Below, piece by piece: positions 34,087 to 44,475 of a stretch of 64,000 bases of DNA. How positions within the stretch are numbered: position 1 is the stretch's first letter; every line of letters starts with the position of its first letter. The notes under the pieces were generated by a model. It did not search any database, had not been told where the DNA came from, and saw only the letters and a program-made list of their open reading frames with translations. Made by a program: the position numbers and the translations under genes. Source of the DNA: Ilyonectria destructans (lineage: Eukaryota > Ascomycota > Sordariomycetes > Hypocreales > Nectriaceae); assembly GCA_020740775.1 (NCBI GenBank), contig JAHEWK010000002.1:5828001-5892000 (forward strand), in the 5' to 3' direction.

Positions 34087-35521
34087 GTTGTCTCTGTGCA
34101 AACGATGTCTAAAATCTTGGACTCAGGTTTAAGTTAGGGAGGTCAGATAGAAGTAGCAGTGTCTCAAGAACAGAGTCGCAACTGATTTGAGCCGACTTAT
34201 AGTGTTGTGGTTGATTTTGCGAAGGTAGAGAGTCGCGAGGTTGTGGAAAATTGACCGCTTACTTGTTTGACTGCTCGTTTATCATGCACGTTAGTCAATT
34301 TTGTAAATAGCGAAGGGACGCTACTGCTTTGTCGGATTCCACCTATCGGATTTCGTCCACGTCCAGGGTAGAGTGCACCGCAGATTGGCCCTTGCCGTTT
34401 CAAGGTTTGCCTCGAGGTTTGTCGCAGGTTGTTCGGTTGACGAGTACGCTTTGTTCGACGAGAGCGTGACACTGCGACAGAAATCTTCATTGTTAACCAC
34501 CGAGTTGATAATAATTCTCTTCATCGACCTGAGCCTAGCGTTGACGGCTAAAACGCACGAAGGTCTCATCCTCCTTCGCCAGTTCATGGCCATTCTCCGT
34601 GTCACCGCAGTCCTCGTTGTAATACTGACTTCGGCCGCATCGAAGGATAGCCTACGCCAGCTTTCAACTATAATTCGCGCAATGGTGGTCCTCGACACAA
34701 GACATGGGGTTAGGTATCGAGACGAAGGGCGAGTTGCCGACGAGGAATAGTGTTAATGCCGCCGTGCTGGATATCGTGACGCTGAAGAGCAATATCTGGA
34801 AGTAATTGTGTTGCGTAACGGAATAGATGCCCATAATAGTTGAGAAGTCATAGTCAAAGAGGGTTAGCTAGATCGAAGGAAACGCACTGTAGAGCTTGCG
34901 GTAAGACCGGCCATCATTCAAGAACGTGTCAGTAGTTATTGAGAAATGCGAGGAAGAGGGTAGCGATTGGTTTCAATTGATTAGATGTGTTTTTTTGGTT
35001 TTTTTTTGGTTTTCTTTTTTTGAAGAATCTGTTTTGGGTGATGGAAAATCACCACTCGCTTGTGCTTACCCGGGGGTCTGTGATGTACGTACCTTAACAG
35101 GCCGACCCCCTCTCCAGCAGGGGAGGAGCCAGCCTATGCGGAACGCTCTCTCGGGCCCCCGGGTACCCCTCGCTTATCATGTATGTTAACGTTTCAAAAC
35201 TTTATGATACCGGGTTGTTGGGGCGACGTTCTGTTTGTACAGTTCAGGCGATCCTGTTACGCCACATGGCAAGAACATGGGCATGGATCGCGGTGTTCAC
35301 AATCAACCAAGTGCGCCAGCTGCGTTAAAGCACTGCTATGGGGATCAAGCTGTAATACTTAGCGAGTTGAGCCATTACTGACAGTGTCACATCTTGCTTG
35401 CACTTAATTAGCAGAACTACCTTATTAGGAACAAAGGCTGAAATGCCTACTTGGCTTAACCGCTTGAGCTCTAAAAAGGATGACTGAGCTGTGTGCCTAC
35501 ATTAGATTCCTCAATTTACAC
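34087..35521. other. Gene-free region with possible coding remnants
   Basis: This 1.4 kb stretch has no intact gene. Minus-strand frames between about 34690 and 34850 include a hydrophobic stretch (FQILLFSVTISSTAALTLF) that may be a decayed membrane-protein gene. Frames are broken and I do not recognise a family. T-rich runs occur at 34990-35020. Short GC-rich inverted words (TACCCGGGGG near 35068, CCCCCGGGTA near 35156) flank about 90 bp. Confidence 0.35.
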
Positions 35522-36631
35522 TCAGCAAACCTCCTGTCCAGATTTTAAACGAGATAAAGAAAAGTTAACCGCATGAACGTGATTCCTTCTCCCAGACAGT
35601 GGCTGCGTCTGGCCAGACGCGGACTCTGCCCGAGCCATGACACTGTACGAGCCGCATGGAAGATCTAACTCTATCTTCCATTTCTGCCAGCTGAAGTCTT
35701 TCCTCGTTTCAACTTCAGTTACAGACCAGTTTACGCCCTCATCAAAGGAAATGCAAACCTTTGTGACAGGTTCGTAGCACCACGCCCAACCCTCTATCAC
35801 CACTCTCGGGCCCACTAGCACGGCTTCAGGTTCGGGGCGCACAATGATTGAGTTGACTTCAACTTTCCAAACCGGCCGTTTCTTAATCCCTTTGGGGTCT
35901 TCAGGATCAACCTCGTTATAGAAAGTCGTGGTATATGGACCTTCTGCCCTCTTATCCTCCAGCGTCAACCGGCAAAGCCATTTTGTAGAGTTCGTGCCGA
36001 ACCATCCAGGGACGACGAGCCTGACCGGGCCTCCCCGCTCTTTCGTCAGCGGCTCCCCGTTCATCTCATAGGCTATGATAACTTCTGAACTTCGGGCTTT
36101 ATCCAGTGGTAGGTCTTTTTGGTAACGATCTGCTGTAACACCAAAAAAACTTCCATGTTCAAGTCCATCCGACCAAACAAACCGAGCCTCAAGGAGCGGT
36201 GAAGCGAGCGATAAAAGGAATGCAAGAGGCACACCGGTCCAGATAACGTTTCCTATGCGCCATACTGCTTCAACTGGAGGCTTGATTGGGCTACCGTAGC
36301 ATTCGTGGAAGGAGGTAATCGACTTCTGAGGCAGGCGTTTAAGCTGATCCAGTGAAAGTGAAAAGGGATATTGAACGAGTCCAGTTACTACCAATGTCCA
36401 TTTGGTAGGGTCGATTTCCGCTGCTCCCATATGAATCGTATGGAATAGTAAGTCATCCGGAGTAATGAAGTTGTTCAGTATATGTGGCTTAGGAGGATGT
36501 CGTATATAGAAGCCAGGAGGGTTGATACCAACAAGAGCACGACGCTCGTGTCCCTCTGCCGGCACGGAAGATATGTCATGGTTTTCCCAGGGTGGCATTG
36601 TTAGGTTCGACTTTGGTTGACTCCATGACAT
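35522..36631 (-). CDS. Sulfite-oxidase-family molybdopterin enzyme
   Basis: This is a single-exon 369-aa molybdenum oxidoreductase with the sulfite oxidase/nitrate reductase core and no cytochrome b5 domain. The Mo-binding domain shows the ligand Cys in FHECYGSP (Cys near 111), where animal sulfite oxidases have ECAGN. IWTGVPL, the HGSFFG segment and the GGPVRLVVPGWFG substrate-arginine region follow. The C-terminal part is the Mo-co dimerisation fold (GWAWCYEPVTKVCISFDEG). No targeting sequence is evident. It is divergent from an ACC-synthase-like aminotransferase over a 306-bp shared promoter. The substrate may be sulfite or another sulfur or nitrogen oxide and cannot be decided here. A second ATG (36598) is an alternative start. 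Confidence 0.9.
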   Translation of the reverse strand: MSWSQPKSNLTMPPWENHDISSVPAEGHERRALVGINPPGFYIRHPPKPHILNNFITPDDLLFHTIHMGAAEIDPTKWTLVVTGLVQYPFSLSLDQLKRLPQKSITSFHECYGSPIKPPVEAVWRIGNVIWTGVPLAFLLSLASPLLEARFVWSDGLEHGSFFGVTADRYQKDLPLDKARSSEVIIAYEMNGEPLTKERGGPVRLVVPGWFGTNSTKWLCRLTLEDKRAEGPYTTTFYNEVDPEDPKGIKKRPVWKVEVNSIIVRPEPEAVLVGPRVVIEGWAWCYEPVTKVCISFDEGVNWSVTEVETRKDFSWQKWKIELDLPCGSYSVMARAESASGQTQPLSGRRNHVHAVNFSLSRLKSGQEVC

Positions 36632-36937
36632 TTTTGTGTAGAAAGCGGCAAAACCCTGCCATGTCGCAACGATTTTCCGAATTATGGCGAAGTCGAGGAT
36701 TTATCGAACTACAAATAGACCAAAAAAGATTACTAATTAACATCACATCGGAGTCCAGATTTAGCCCCCCTCTGATATTTGGGCGCCCTCTAGTGACATT
36801 AGCTTGCTGCAAAAATACTCCGGAAACTTCCGATTCGCTTCGGGATATAAAGGGTAGTTGAGATCTCTCTCATTCGACAACTTACTTTCCACCAGTATAT
36901 TCATTGCATAGCCCTCCTTGCCAGTTTCTTCTTCAAA
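36632..36937. promoter_or_regulatory. Bidirectional promoter between Mo enzyme and aminotransferase
   Basis: This is a 306-bp spacer between divergent starts. A TATA-like GATATAAAGG at about 36843 lies 90 bp before the plus-strand ATG. Confidence 0.4.
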
Positions 36938-38209
36938 ATGCAGCTTTCCAAGCGCGGCCTAGCGACAGCGTCCAACAAAGACGGATCACTTCTGTGGGAA
37001 GTAACAGCAAACCTCTGGAGTGCTACAACCAATCCCTCAGGCTACGTAAGCCTGGGTATGGCAGAAAATGTTCTTATGCAAGATGAGCTTCTACAGCATA
37101 TCAGCTCCAACACCGCCATCCAATCGCAAGCATTGACGTATGGTGATGGTACAACGGGATCGAAACGGTTGAAACTTGCCCTTTCAGGTTTCATTACCAA
37201 ACAATTCAACACCCACAAGAAGATCGAACCAAGTCACATCACCATCACCAACGGCTGCAGCGCGGCTATCGAGCATCTCGCGTGGGCAGTTGGAGACGAT
37301 GGGGATGGTTTCCTCATCAGTAGGCCCTTTTTCCGTGCCTTCATCCCGACCCTAGGGCTTCGCGTGGATACGAGGGTTGTGCCAGTATCGTGCCGCGGTA
37401 TTGATCCTTTCTGCTCGGATGTTGTAGGGCAGTATGAGATCACGTTACAAGAAGCCAAAGCACAAGGAAAGAACATTGCTGGCATTCTTCTCTGCAATCC
37501 GCATAATCCTCTAGGGCGCTGTTATCCTAAAAATACATTAGTTCGATTGATGGAATTTTGTCAGAAACATCAACTTCACTTGATCAGCGACGAGGTCTAC
37601 GCCATGTCGACCTGGACAAATGAAGAGTCACAGCCTACACCTTTTACCTCTTGTCTGTCAATAAACCCGACAGGCATTATCGATCCATCTCTGATACACG
37701 TGGTATGGGGAGTTTCGAAGGATTTCGGATCCAACGGCATTCGACTGGGAGGCGTGATCTCTCAGAGCAATCCTCTACTACACACGGCGCTTGTTCCTGG
37801 TGCGTTGTACAGCATGTGTTCTTCCCTCGCTGATCACGCTTTCACCAAAGTTTTAGAGGATAGTGCTTGGGTTGATAGCTATCTGGCTAAGAACAAGGAA
37901 AAACTCGAAGAGCATTACAAGTTGATAGCGTCCTGGGCAACAGAGCATAACATCCGTTACGAGAGGGGATCAAACGCAGGCTTCTTCTTATGGGTCAATC
38001 TTGGGGAGGCGTATTGTCGGAGCCACCCGGAGCAGGAGGTTTTGCAGGCTGAGAACCGAGTAATGCAGCTACTGCTTCAGCGGAAGGTTTTTGCAGCGCC
38101 TGGAGAGAGTTTTGGGGCAGAGGGTAGTGGGTGGTTCAGGCTTGTCTTTTCAGTTGATAAGACAACTCTCGTAGAGGGTCTTACTAGAATTAGTGATGCT
38201 ATTCAATAG
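36938..38209 (+). CDS. ACC-synthase-like PLP aminotransferase (class I/II)
   Basis: This is a fold-type I PLP enzyme, 423 aa in one exon. Family marks are the YVSLGMAEN segment near residue 40, TYGDGTTGSKRLK at about 67-79, NPHNPLGR at about 187-194, SDEVYA at about 217-222 and the Schiff-base lysine in VWGVSKDFG (Lys near 261). These place it with the ACC-synthase/1-aminocyclopropane-like group of aspartate aminotransferases. Fungal members occur often in secondary-metabolite clusters and may act as aminotransferases or gamma-elimination enzymes rather than making ethylene precursor. Divergent pairing with the sulfite-oxidase-like gene suggests that the two are co-expressed, perhaps in sulfur-amino-acid chemistry. 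That link is inference. Confidence 0.9.
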   Translation: MQLSKRGLATASNKDGSLLWEVTANLWSATTNPSGYVSLGMAENVLMQDELLQHISSNTAIQSQALTYGDGTTGSKRLKLALSGFITKQFNTHKKIEPSHITITNGCSAAIEHLAWAVGDDGDGFLISRPFFRAFIPTLGLRVDTRVVPVSCRGIDPFCSDVVGQYEITLQEAKAQGKNIAGILLCNPHNPLGRCYPKNTLVRLMEFCQKHQLHLISDEVYAMSTWTNEESQPTPFTSCLSINPTGIIDPSLIHVVWGVSKDFGSNGIRLGGVISQSNPLLHTALVPGALYSMCSSLADHAFTKVLEDSAWVDSYLAKNKEKLEEHYKLIASWATEHNIRYERGSNAGFFLWVNLGEAYCRSHPEQEVLQAENRVMQLLLQRKVFAAPGESFGAEGSGWFRLVFSVDKTTLVEGLTRISDAIQ

Positions 38210-38712
38210 GTCAGGCGCCTGTATTAGCATTTGATTCTTGAGATGCAAGATATGTTTTGTGGGATGGGTTCTTCTGTGATGTGCAAGCACGCCCGAGCAT
38301 GAGTGTAGAGATAAGAAGAGGCCCCTGAGCAAGCGAGCACGCGCTTGTCTAACCCTCGAAGTGTCTTAGAGATTTATTTACTTGGTAGTACGCGGATAGA
38401 TACAGATTTCACTACTCTCCATTGGAGAGATTATAAGAACAGCGGCCTTAGAAATAAACTTAAAGATTTTCTCTATGGCTCTAGTTCTCATAGACTTTTA
38501 TTGTAAAGCTATATATATCTTCAAGTTAATCTTCTTACAGATGGAACACAAAAATCTTACACAATAAGTAACGCAGCTAGAAATTTTTATTGCTATTTTC
38601 ATCTACTACATTTACTAAGATCCTCCTATAACACTATATCCAGCTAGATGAACCGTATGAAACCATCATAAACGCTCCTTTCATAAACAGTTCATCGTGA
38701 TGAGGTGTATTT
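38210..38712. other. AT-rich spacer between convergent genes
   Basis: The spacer is moderately AT-rich, especially 38400-38640, with no frame or structured element recognised. Confidence 0.45.
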
Positions 38713-39825
38713 CTACAGAGCCTTGACAGCCGCTGCTAGTACATCCTTGACCTGCAGTGGCTTGATTTCAGGGAGCTTGTCGTTGAGAAAGGACTTCGGG
38801 TTCAAGTTAAATGAGCCATCTGCGAGGAGTCGCTCAAGCCCTGCCAACAAGAACTGAAGGGTTTCTTTCGGCACGAACGCATATGCTGGCACGTGGCCGG
38901 GGAGCTCAGTGATCTGACCCCGATCAAGCTTGTCCAAGCTGTCGTAGGTGATGTGGAATTTGGTCCCTACAGGACGAGTTAGGCACATCGATCTCAAACA
39001 TCGCTGGTGAGAGGAGAAAGCACTGAAATCTTACCTTTCAACTCTTGGGCGATTCTCACAACCTCACTCCACGTCGTTTTCTCGCCAACGACGTAGCTCT
39101 CTGGATCCCAGGTCGGTAAATCCAAGCTCGCTGCAACGTACTTGGCAATATCGGTCGTATGAGTAAATACGACAGGCGTGTTCCCATCCCCGGGAATGGC
39201 AGCGATGCCGTGAGGAAGGTCGAGAATAAGAGTAGTTGGCGGTAGATAGGACTTGATGCCGTCGAACCCAAGGTAATCGAGGAAAATTCCGTTGTAGAAC
39301 ACCGTGTACTCGAGGTTCGATTTCTTCAGCTCAGAAACTGCCTGAAGCTTGGCCGGTATATGGGGAATCAACTTTGTGTGTCTGCGAATGTCAGCCATAT
39401 TCTAATGTTTGCTTGAGAGAGATACTCACTCCTCGGTAAAACGGGTGCTCCAGTTGCTCGGCACGAAGCGCTTGGTGCAGGCCGATACATTGGAAGCACG
39501 GATAAGAGCAATCTCCGGCGGGTCGCCGTCCGTTGACGCAGTATTCAACGTCGAGATCACGACGTCAATCTGGTTGCTTTCCAGAGCATCCTTCAGTGAA
39601 TCCACATTGGTATAATCAACTACCACGATGGGAACGCCGATGTCGGCTTCAATGGTAGGGTTAGGCTGTCTCAAGTCAATATGCTGGTCATGTAAGTTCG
39701 ACTCAAGATCATAAACTAACCTTTCTTCCGAGGATCTTCACCTGATGCTTGCCCGTAGCCTTGATTGCCTCGACAATGGCACGGCCAATACTGCCGGTTC
39801 CTCCAGCAACACCTACAATAGCCAT
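38713..39825 (-). CDS. NmrA-like / isoflavone-reductase-like NAD(P)H reductase
   Basis: This is an atypical SDR of the NmrA/PCBER group, reducing small aromatics or acting as a redox sensor. Four exons, 39825-39721, 39665-39430, 39381-39035 and 38966-38713, give 313 aa. The N-terminal NADPH motif GVAGGTGSIGR is intact. The splice junctions restore LGRK-PNPTIEAD, FTEE-HTKLIPHI and ELKG-TKFHITYDS. Family segments VISTLN, KRFVPSNW and EYTVFYNGIFLDYL are present. The acceptor of the first intron was set at ACAG rather than the preceding TGAG because only that keeps the frame. It is divergent from the PhzF-like gene. No catalytic assignment beyond family level is possible. Confidence 0.88.
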
Positions 39826-40684
39826 TTTGCAAAGCTTGATATTTCAGGAAGTCTGAGGAATAAGTGGTTTCAATGGACTGACGGGATCGTGTGAGATGCC
39901 TATTCCAAGGGCTGGACAGAAAGCCCTTTTATATCTAGTTCTAGAAGATACTCCGTGGTGATGAAAGACGAATAAGCCTGGGGCTGCGGACTTCAGGACC
40001 ACTGGAATGAGCTCAAGAGCCAACAGGAAGCCGTGTGGCAGGCGGAGTGAAATGGCGGAGCTTGAGAGCGGACTTGGCGGATTTACCGGGCTGAGGGGAT
40101 ATCGCCGGCCCGAGACCATAACGTTATAACTTACACACCGCCCCCATGAGTCTAACGTTAACCTTTAACGTTGGCGTTTTAGTTAATTTGTCAGCAATAG
40201 TGAGAACAGCGGTACGATCGGCAAAGTCGGGTATGTCGGGACTCACCCCTCGTTCATAGTGTTAAACAGCAGACCACGGCAGTATATTCTAAACATGGTG
40301 GGTGAATGTCTGGTTACCGATAGCAATAACGTTACTGAGTAGACGTGTTGGATTGATGATGTCTACGGTTAAAGTTGCAATACAGACACGGTCACACAAC
40401 AGTGACCACTAGACGGGTTTCCTGCTCTTCCCAATTTGAATCTCTTAGCCCATTCATCATGGATCCACAATTGCTCGGCAACCTGTTACTGTTGCCGATG
40501 CGCCCTCTAATTACAGCCGCTGATTCCCGACCTTAAAATGACGCTCGCCATGGTGTGTCCCGGATTTGGCGGGGATGCTGCGGTATTGAGGTTAAAAGCT
40601 GGAAACGATCTATGTCTCAAATTGCCGATGATCGATCTTTGGTGAATGAACCTTCTCTAGTCTCCGCCAAGCAGAACAACAGCG
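39826..40684. promoter_or_regulatory. Divergent promoter region (NmrA-like / PhzF-like) with repeats
   Basis: CGGA direct repeats start at 40043, 40056, 40069 and 40078. AACGTT-containing palindromic words occur four times between about 40118 and 40335. Positions 40066-40260 resemble 26582-26795, so part of this promoter may derive from a dispersed element. Confidence 0.45.
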
Positions 40685-41614
40685 ATGGCGCTTCCCTTTA
40701 CTACCCTCGATGTCTTCACCGAAACGCTCTTTAAGGGCAACCCCCTCGCAGTGGTGACAATCCCGCTAGGCGTGGACTTGACACAGGCTCAGAAACAAGC
40801 CATCGCCAGGGAGTTCAACCTGTCCGAGACCGTCTTTGTCTATGACGTCGAGGATCCTGCGACGACGAAAGAGCGGCGCTTTAATATTTTCACGCCCAAG
40901 GAAGAGATACCATTTGCCGGCCACCCCACGATTGGCACGGCCGTGTTCCTTCACCCGCACGGCGTGACGACCTTGGTTGCAAAAGCAGGTCCCATCAATA
41001 TTGAGCCGGCAGCTGACGGCGCGCTCCGGGCTGCAATCCCGCATAATGTCCGGCTACATGAGAGGCGCCTGCCCAGCCCGGGGCCTGGGTCTGTTCCGCG
41101 ATTACGAGCTGAGGTCGCGTCAGCGGAGGGCGGAGCGCCGCTGTTCAGCATCGTCAAGGGCATGTCGTTCGCCCTTATTGAGCTGCCATCACTCGAGTTG
41201 CTAGGAGATGTACAAATTGGAGCTCCGGACCTGCCCGCGGAGCTTTTAGATGACGGCTGGCGTGACGGCTGGGTCACGCGACGGTACTACTTTGTCCGGC
41301 TAGGCAGCGAGGAAGTCGGCGGAAGGACAGTCCAGAGGGTTCGGACGAGAATGGTAAAGCTTACAACGGAGGACTCGGCCACGGGGAGCGCGGCGTGCGC
41401 TTTGGCTAGCTATCTTAGCCTGCATGAGCTGGGGGAGCAGTCCATCACCTTCGAAATCACGCAAGGTGTCGAAATGGGACGGAAGAGCGACATTCTCATC
41501 GATGTCGAGGTCGGCAAAGGCTTGAACGGGGCGAGAAAGCTGGAGACTCTGCACTTGGGCGGCAAGGCGGTTCCCGTCATGAGCGGCTCCATCACTACCC
41601 GGCCACAAAGTTGA
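40685..41614 (+). CDS. PhzF family protein (phenazine-biosynthesis-like isomerase fold)
   Basis: This is a single-exon 309-aa protein of the PhzF/diaminopimelate-epimerase fold. The conserved acid residue is in NLSETVFV (Glu near 48). GHPTIGTA and the C-terminal EDSATGSAACALASYL motif, which bind substrate carboxylates, are intact. Family members catalyse isomerisation of dihydro-hydroxyanthranilate in phenazine synthesis or unknown isomerase steps. Fungal homologues are widespread and mostly uncharacterised. The coding region is GC-rich with few TpA dinucleotides, in contrast with the relics around it. It pairs divergently with the NmrA-like gene. No other phenazine genes are seen, so phenazine synthesis is not suggested. 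Confidence 0.9.
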   Translation: MALPFTTLDVFTETLFKGNPLAVVTIPLGVDLTQAQKQAIAREFNLSETVFVYDVEDPATTKERRFNIFTPKEEIPFAGHPTIGTAVFLHPHGVTTLVAKAGPINIEPAADGALRAAIPHNVRLHERRLPSPGPGSVPRLRAEVASAEGGAPLFSIVKGMSFALIELPSLELLGDVQIGAPDLPAELLDDGWRDGWVTRRYYFVRLGSEEVGGRTVQRVRTRMVKLTTEDSATGSAACALASYLSLHELGEQSITFEITQGVEMGRKSDILIDVEVGKGLNGARKLETLHLGGKAVPVMSGSITTRPQS

Positions 41615-42436
41615 ACGACACAAGGGGCAGTAGTCATGAGAGAGTAGAGAAAGAAATATAGAGAAGTAATATTAACTTATGACTAACTAATGTAATATAC
41701 TTAATAAGTACAACTGTTGACCTTTGAATGGACTGGGTATATGGTCTGTATTGTTGATACTATTGTTGGTGTTTTTTTTACTGTTGAGCTTCTAGTCCCC
41801 CCTCTGGGTATGTGTGTACTAGGGCACCCTAACCTCTTGATACTTAATAAGTGCGTAAAATAAATGAGTAAGATAAAAATCGTAGCTTTATAAGTTATTA
41901 TAAAAATTAAAAATAAGACATACACCAAATAACAAGCAAAAAAGCCAATTATAACACTGCGCAGTTTACTAACAGAGTCAGGGCTCACTCTAGACTAGAC
42001 CGCCCAAGCTTTTATTACAATTTTAAGCAGTATATATTAGAGCTAGGCGCCGTCGCCCAGGGGGCTTTTATGCAAAATGCAGCTTGCTCAGCGATATCAT
42101 ACGATATCTAATTATAGCGGACACTCCTCAATACCTGGTTTTCCGCAGTAGAATCTCCGCCGCTAAGTTCCAAAACCCCGCCCCTAGAGTGCTTCCGTAA
42201 TCAAGGAATATGAATTTTCGCTGGCGACAGTACAGAATGTTCTACACACTTGAAGACATCTTACATAAGGCCGTTTAATAAACCGCATAAATATTCACCT
42301 ACTCGCAACCTCGAGCCTTGGGTTTATTGCTTCGTCACTCATATTCAGCTTCACATGCACAACTCGCTGTTGACCCTTAACCCATCAAACGCTTTCCTTT
42401 TTAAGCAACATTTCACCATTCATCTCAACTCTCAAA
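41615..42436. other. Intergenic region, partly AT-rich, with SDR promoter
   Basis: Positions about 41640-41960 are AT-rich and without coding signal. The last ~400 bp are normal-composition upstream sequence for the SDR gene. No recognised element. Confidence 0.5.
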
Positions 42437-43279
42437 ATGAAGTCCGCCCAAACTCTTACCCTCGCCAACCAAGTGGCTATTATTACCGGGGCAGCCCGAG
42501 GTATAGGAGCAACTATTGCCCATGAGCTTGCTCGCAGAGGAGCAAAGGTAAAACAACCCAGTCAGAGTTGCCGCTATCCATGAAAGCTGAGATAGTATTA
42601 GGTCGTCATCACCTACGTTTCTGAGAGTAGTGAGGGAGCAGCCGCAAAGGTTGTTTCCGACATTAATTCCCTCACCACCGGCTCCTCCGCAATCATGATT
42701 CGAGCCGATTCTGGCTCAACTGACGGGCCCAAAACTGTCGTGGAGGCCACCACTGCTGCTTTCGGAGAACACATTGACATCCTCATCAACAACGCCGCTG
42801 TCGTTTGTACGAAGCCGCTAAATGATATCAGCAACGACGATTTCGAGAATTCCATGAACGTCAATATCCGTGGACCCTTCCTGCTGACCAGAGCCGTGCT
42901 TCCCCATCTGAGAAAGCCCGGTCGCATCATAAACATCAGCTCCGTTGTTGCCCGGCAAGGCCATGCGGCATCCAGCGTCTACCTGGCCTCAAAGGCCGGC
43001 CTGGAGGGTCTGACTCGTGCCCTGGCTGCGGAGCTGGGCCCTGCTGGTCACACTGTAAACGCTATCGAACCTGGCACTACCGAGACGGATGCCATTCGTG
43101 CGGGCAGACAGATTGCGGCCTTCGACCGGATCGTGGTGAATCAAATCGCAATGACTCCTTTGGGGAGAATTGGAAAGCCGGAAGATGTTGCTATGGCCGT
43201 CGCGATGCTGACGGACCCGCAGGCTAGATGGATAACGGGACAATGTATTTCAGTGTCTGGAGGTTTGACAATGCTTTGA
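42437..43279 (+). CDS. Short-chain dehydrogenase/reductase (FabG-like)
   Basis: This is an NADP-dependent SDR of 262 aa. Exon 1 (42437-42547) and exon 2 (42602-43279) flank a 54-nt intron (GTAAAA...TATTAG). The coenzyme motif TGAARGIG, the NNAAV motif, the catalytic Ser (ISSVV) and YLASK (YxxxK), and the C-terminal ITGQCISVSGG end are complete. The overall pattern is that of classical 3-ketoacyl/polyol reductases (tetrahydroxynaphthalene-reductase-like). The 3' flank quickly becomes AT-rich. The substrate is unknown. Its neighbours, a broken aldehyde dehydrogenase and a nitrilase, suggest an oxidative or nitrile pathway, which is inference. Confidence 0.9.
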
Positions 43280-44475
43280 GGCCTTAAGTGTGTTTTAAAT
43301 AAGAATAGTTAAACTAACTTAGCTTTTTTTATAAACATTATCAACTCATTAAAAAGTATTTATAAAACTAAGTAGCTTATTAAAAATATTTAATAGGCCG
43401 TCCCAGCCAAACTCATCAGTATCATCTCCATCCCAGGTACGGTCCTCCGATACAGCGCTTTCACTCCTGAACACCTCTGGGGATACTGCTTATCACGGTA
43501 TCTTAGCTATATATAAATTTAGGTGCCTAAAGTAATAGGGTCTGGAATCCCTATCGGCGCCTAGGTTAATACCCTGAAATCCTTTAGTACATTCTATCGG
43601 GGGTCCCCGAGGGCCCGGCCTAGGGCCACATTCTAACAAAGGTTGCTAACGCCGCAGGTAGCCGAGGGTGTGCGGCACGTGTGTTTTATTCATAGCCACG
43701 CGGTAACGTTATCAAGCGGGAGGTTGGTGTGAAGAAAGATTCCCCCTCCGGACTTAATACTCGGGGTTAGGTCCTGCTGCAGTAAAGCCGCGTCAGATAA
43801 CGTTATCTATTAGAGTTTTCAATTCTTCCCTGCAAGCCCCAGACACAATGACAATAGCGCAAGTGGGTGTTTGTTGCGTTCTCACGCACGTCAACTTAGG
43901 AGACAAGATCGTCTTCATCAAGCCACTATAGCAGCTTAACGGCGCTACGTAACAGCCGGGACTTGTTGTCTCATGCAGTAAAAGGCTTCCCTCTCTGCCG
44001 AGATAGCCACAAGGGGTAATAGTCTTGAGCCGGCCTTGAGCCGGGGGTTCGGACAGCCCGAGACCCCGTAGAGACACCACATGGGCCCCGTCGTCAGAGC
44101 TCACAGTCCTTGGGCGGAATCGCAGTCCCGTCTACTATGCTCTTCTGACCTAGGAGCCCTGTTAGCGCTAAATCATCTTACCGAGGTCTATGCTAGGATC
44201 AGGATGCGGAGATATCTTACCATAAGGTTCTTCTCAGCTACTACGGTATTACGAAACTCCGCAACCTTGGTAATGTAGGTATGAGTGGAAGTGGCTTTGA
44301 CCATTGCAGGAGGACTATTTAATACAGATAATCCCGCCTTTAGACTGAAAAAGTTCTGATTTCTTTACCATCGCTTCTAGGTTCTTTGAAAAGGTAAAAG
44401 TCTTCTGATCAGAGCCGCGCTTAGTTCTTAAACAAATATTAAACGCTGTCAACTCTTCTCCAGGTTCCAACGACC
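43280..44475. other. AT-rich relic and unassigned spacer
   Basis: Positions 43290-43400 are AT-rich. The following kilobase is mixed in composition with many stops. AGATAACGTTATCT at 43795-43808 is a perfect 14-bp palindrome. No gene was recognised. Confidence 0.45.

Noticed and set aside
34321..34750. Opposed 125-codon frames on the two strands
   Set aside because: Neither has a recognisable domain, each overlaps the other, and the region shows broken frames. At most a decayed gene.
30959..34909. Two further CGG-N5-CCG pairs (30959-30969 and 34899-34909)
   Set aside because: They are isolated. The first lacks the flanking G and C, and the second lies in a gene-free region. Treated as background.
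35060..35170. Inverted GC-rich words TACCCGGGGG / CCCCCGGGTA as possible terminal inverted repeats
   Set aside because: Only about ten bases match, no target-site duplication is seen and there is no second copy.
36938..38209. Aminotransferase as a true ACC synthase for ethylene
   Set aside because: The fungal ACC-synthase-like group has mixed activities and no ACC oxidase or related gene is nearby.
40685..41614. PhzF-like gene as sign of phenazine synthesis
   Set aside because: The family is broad and no other phenazine gene is present.
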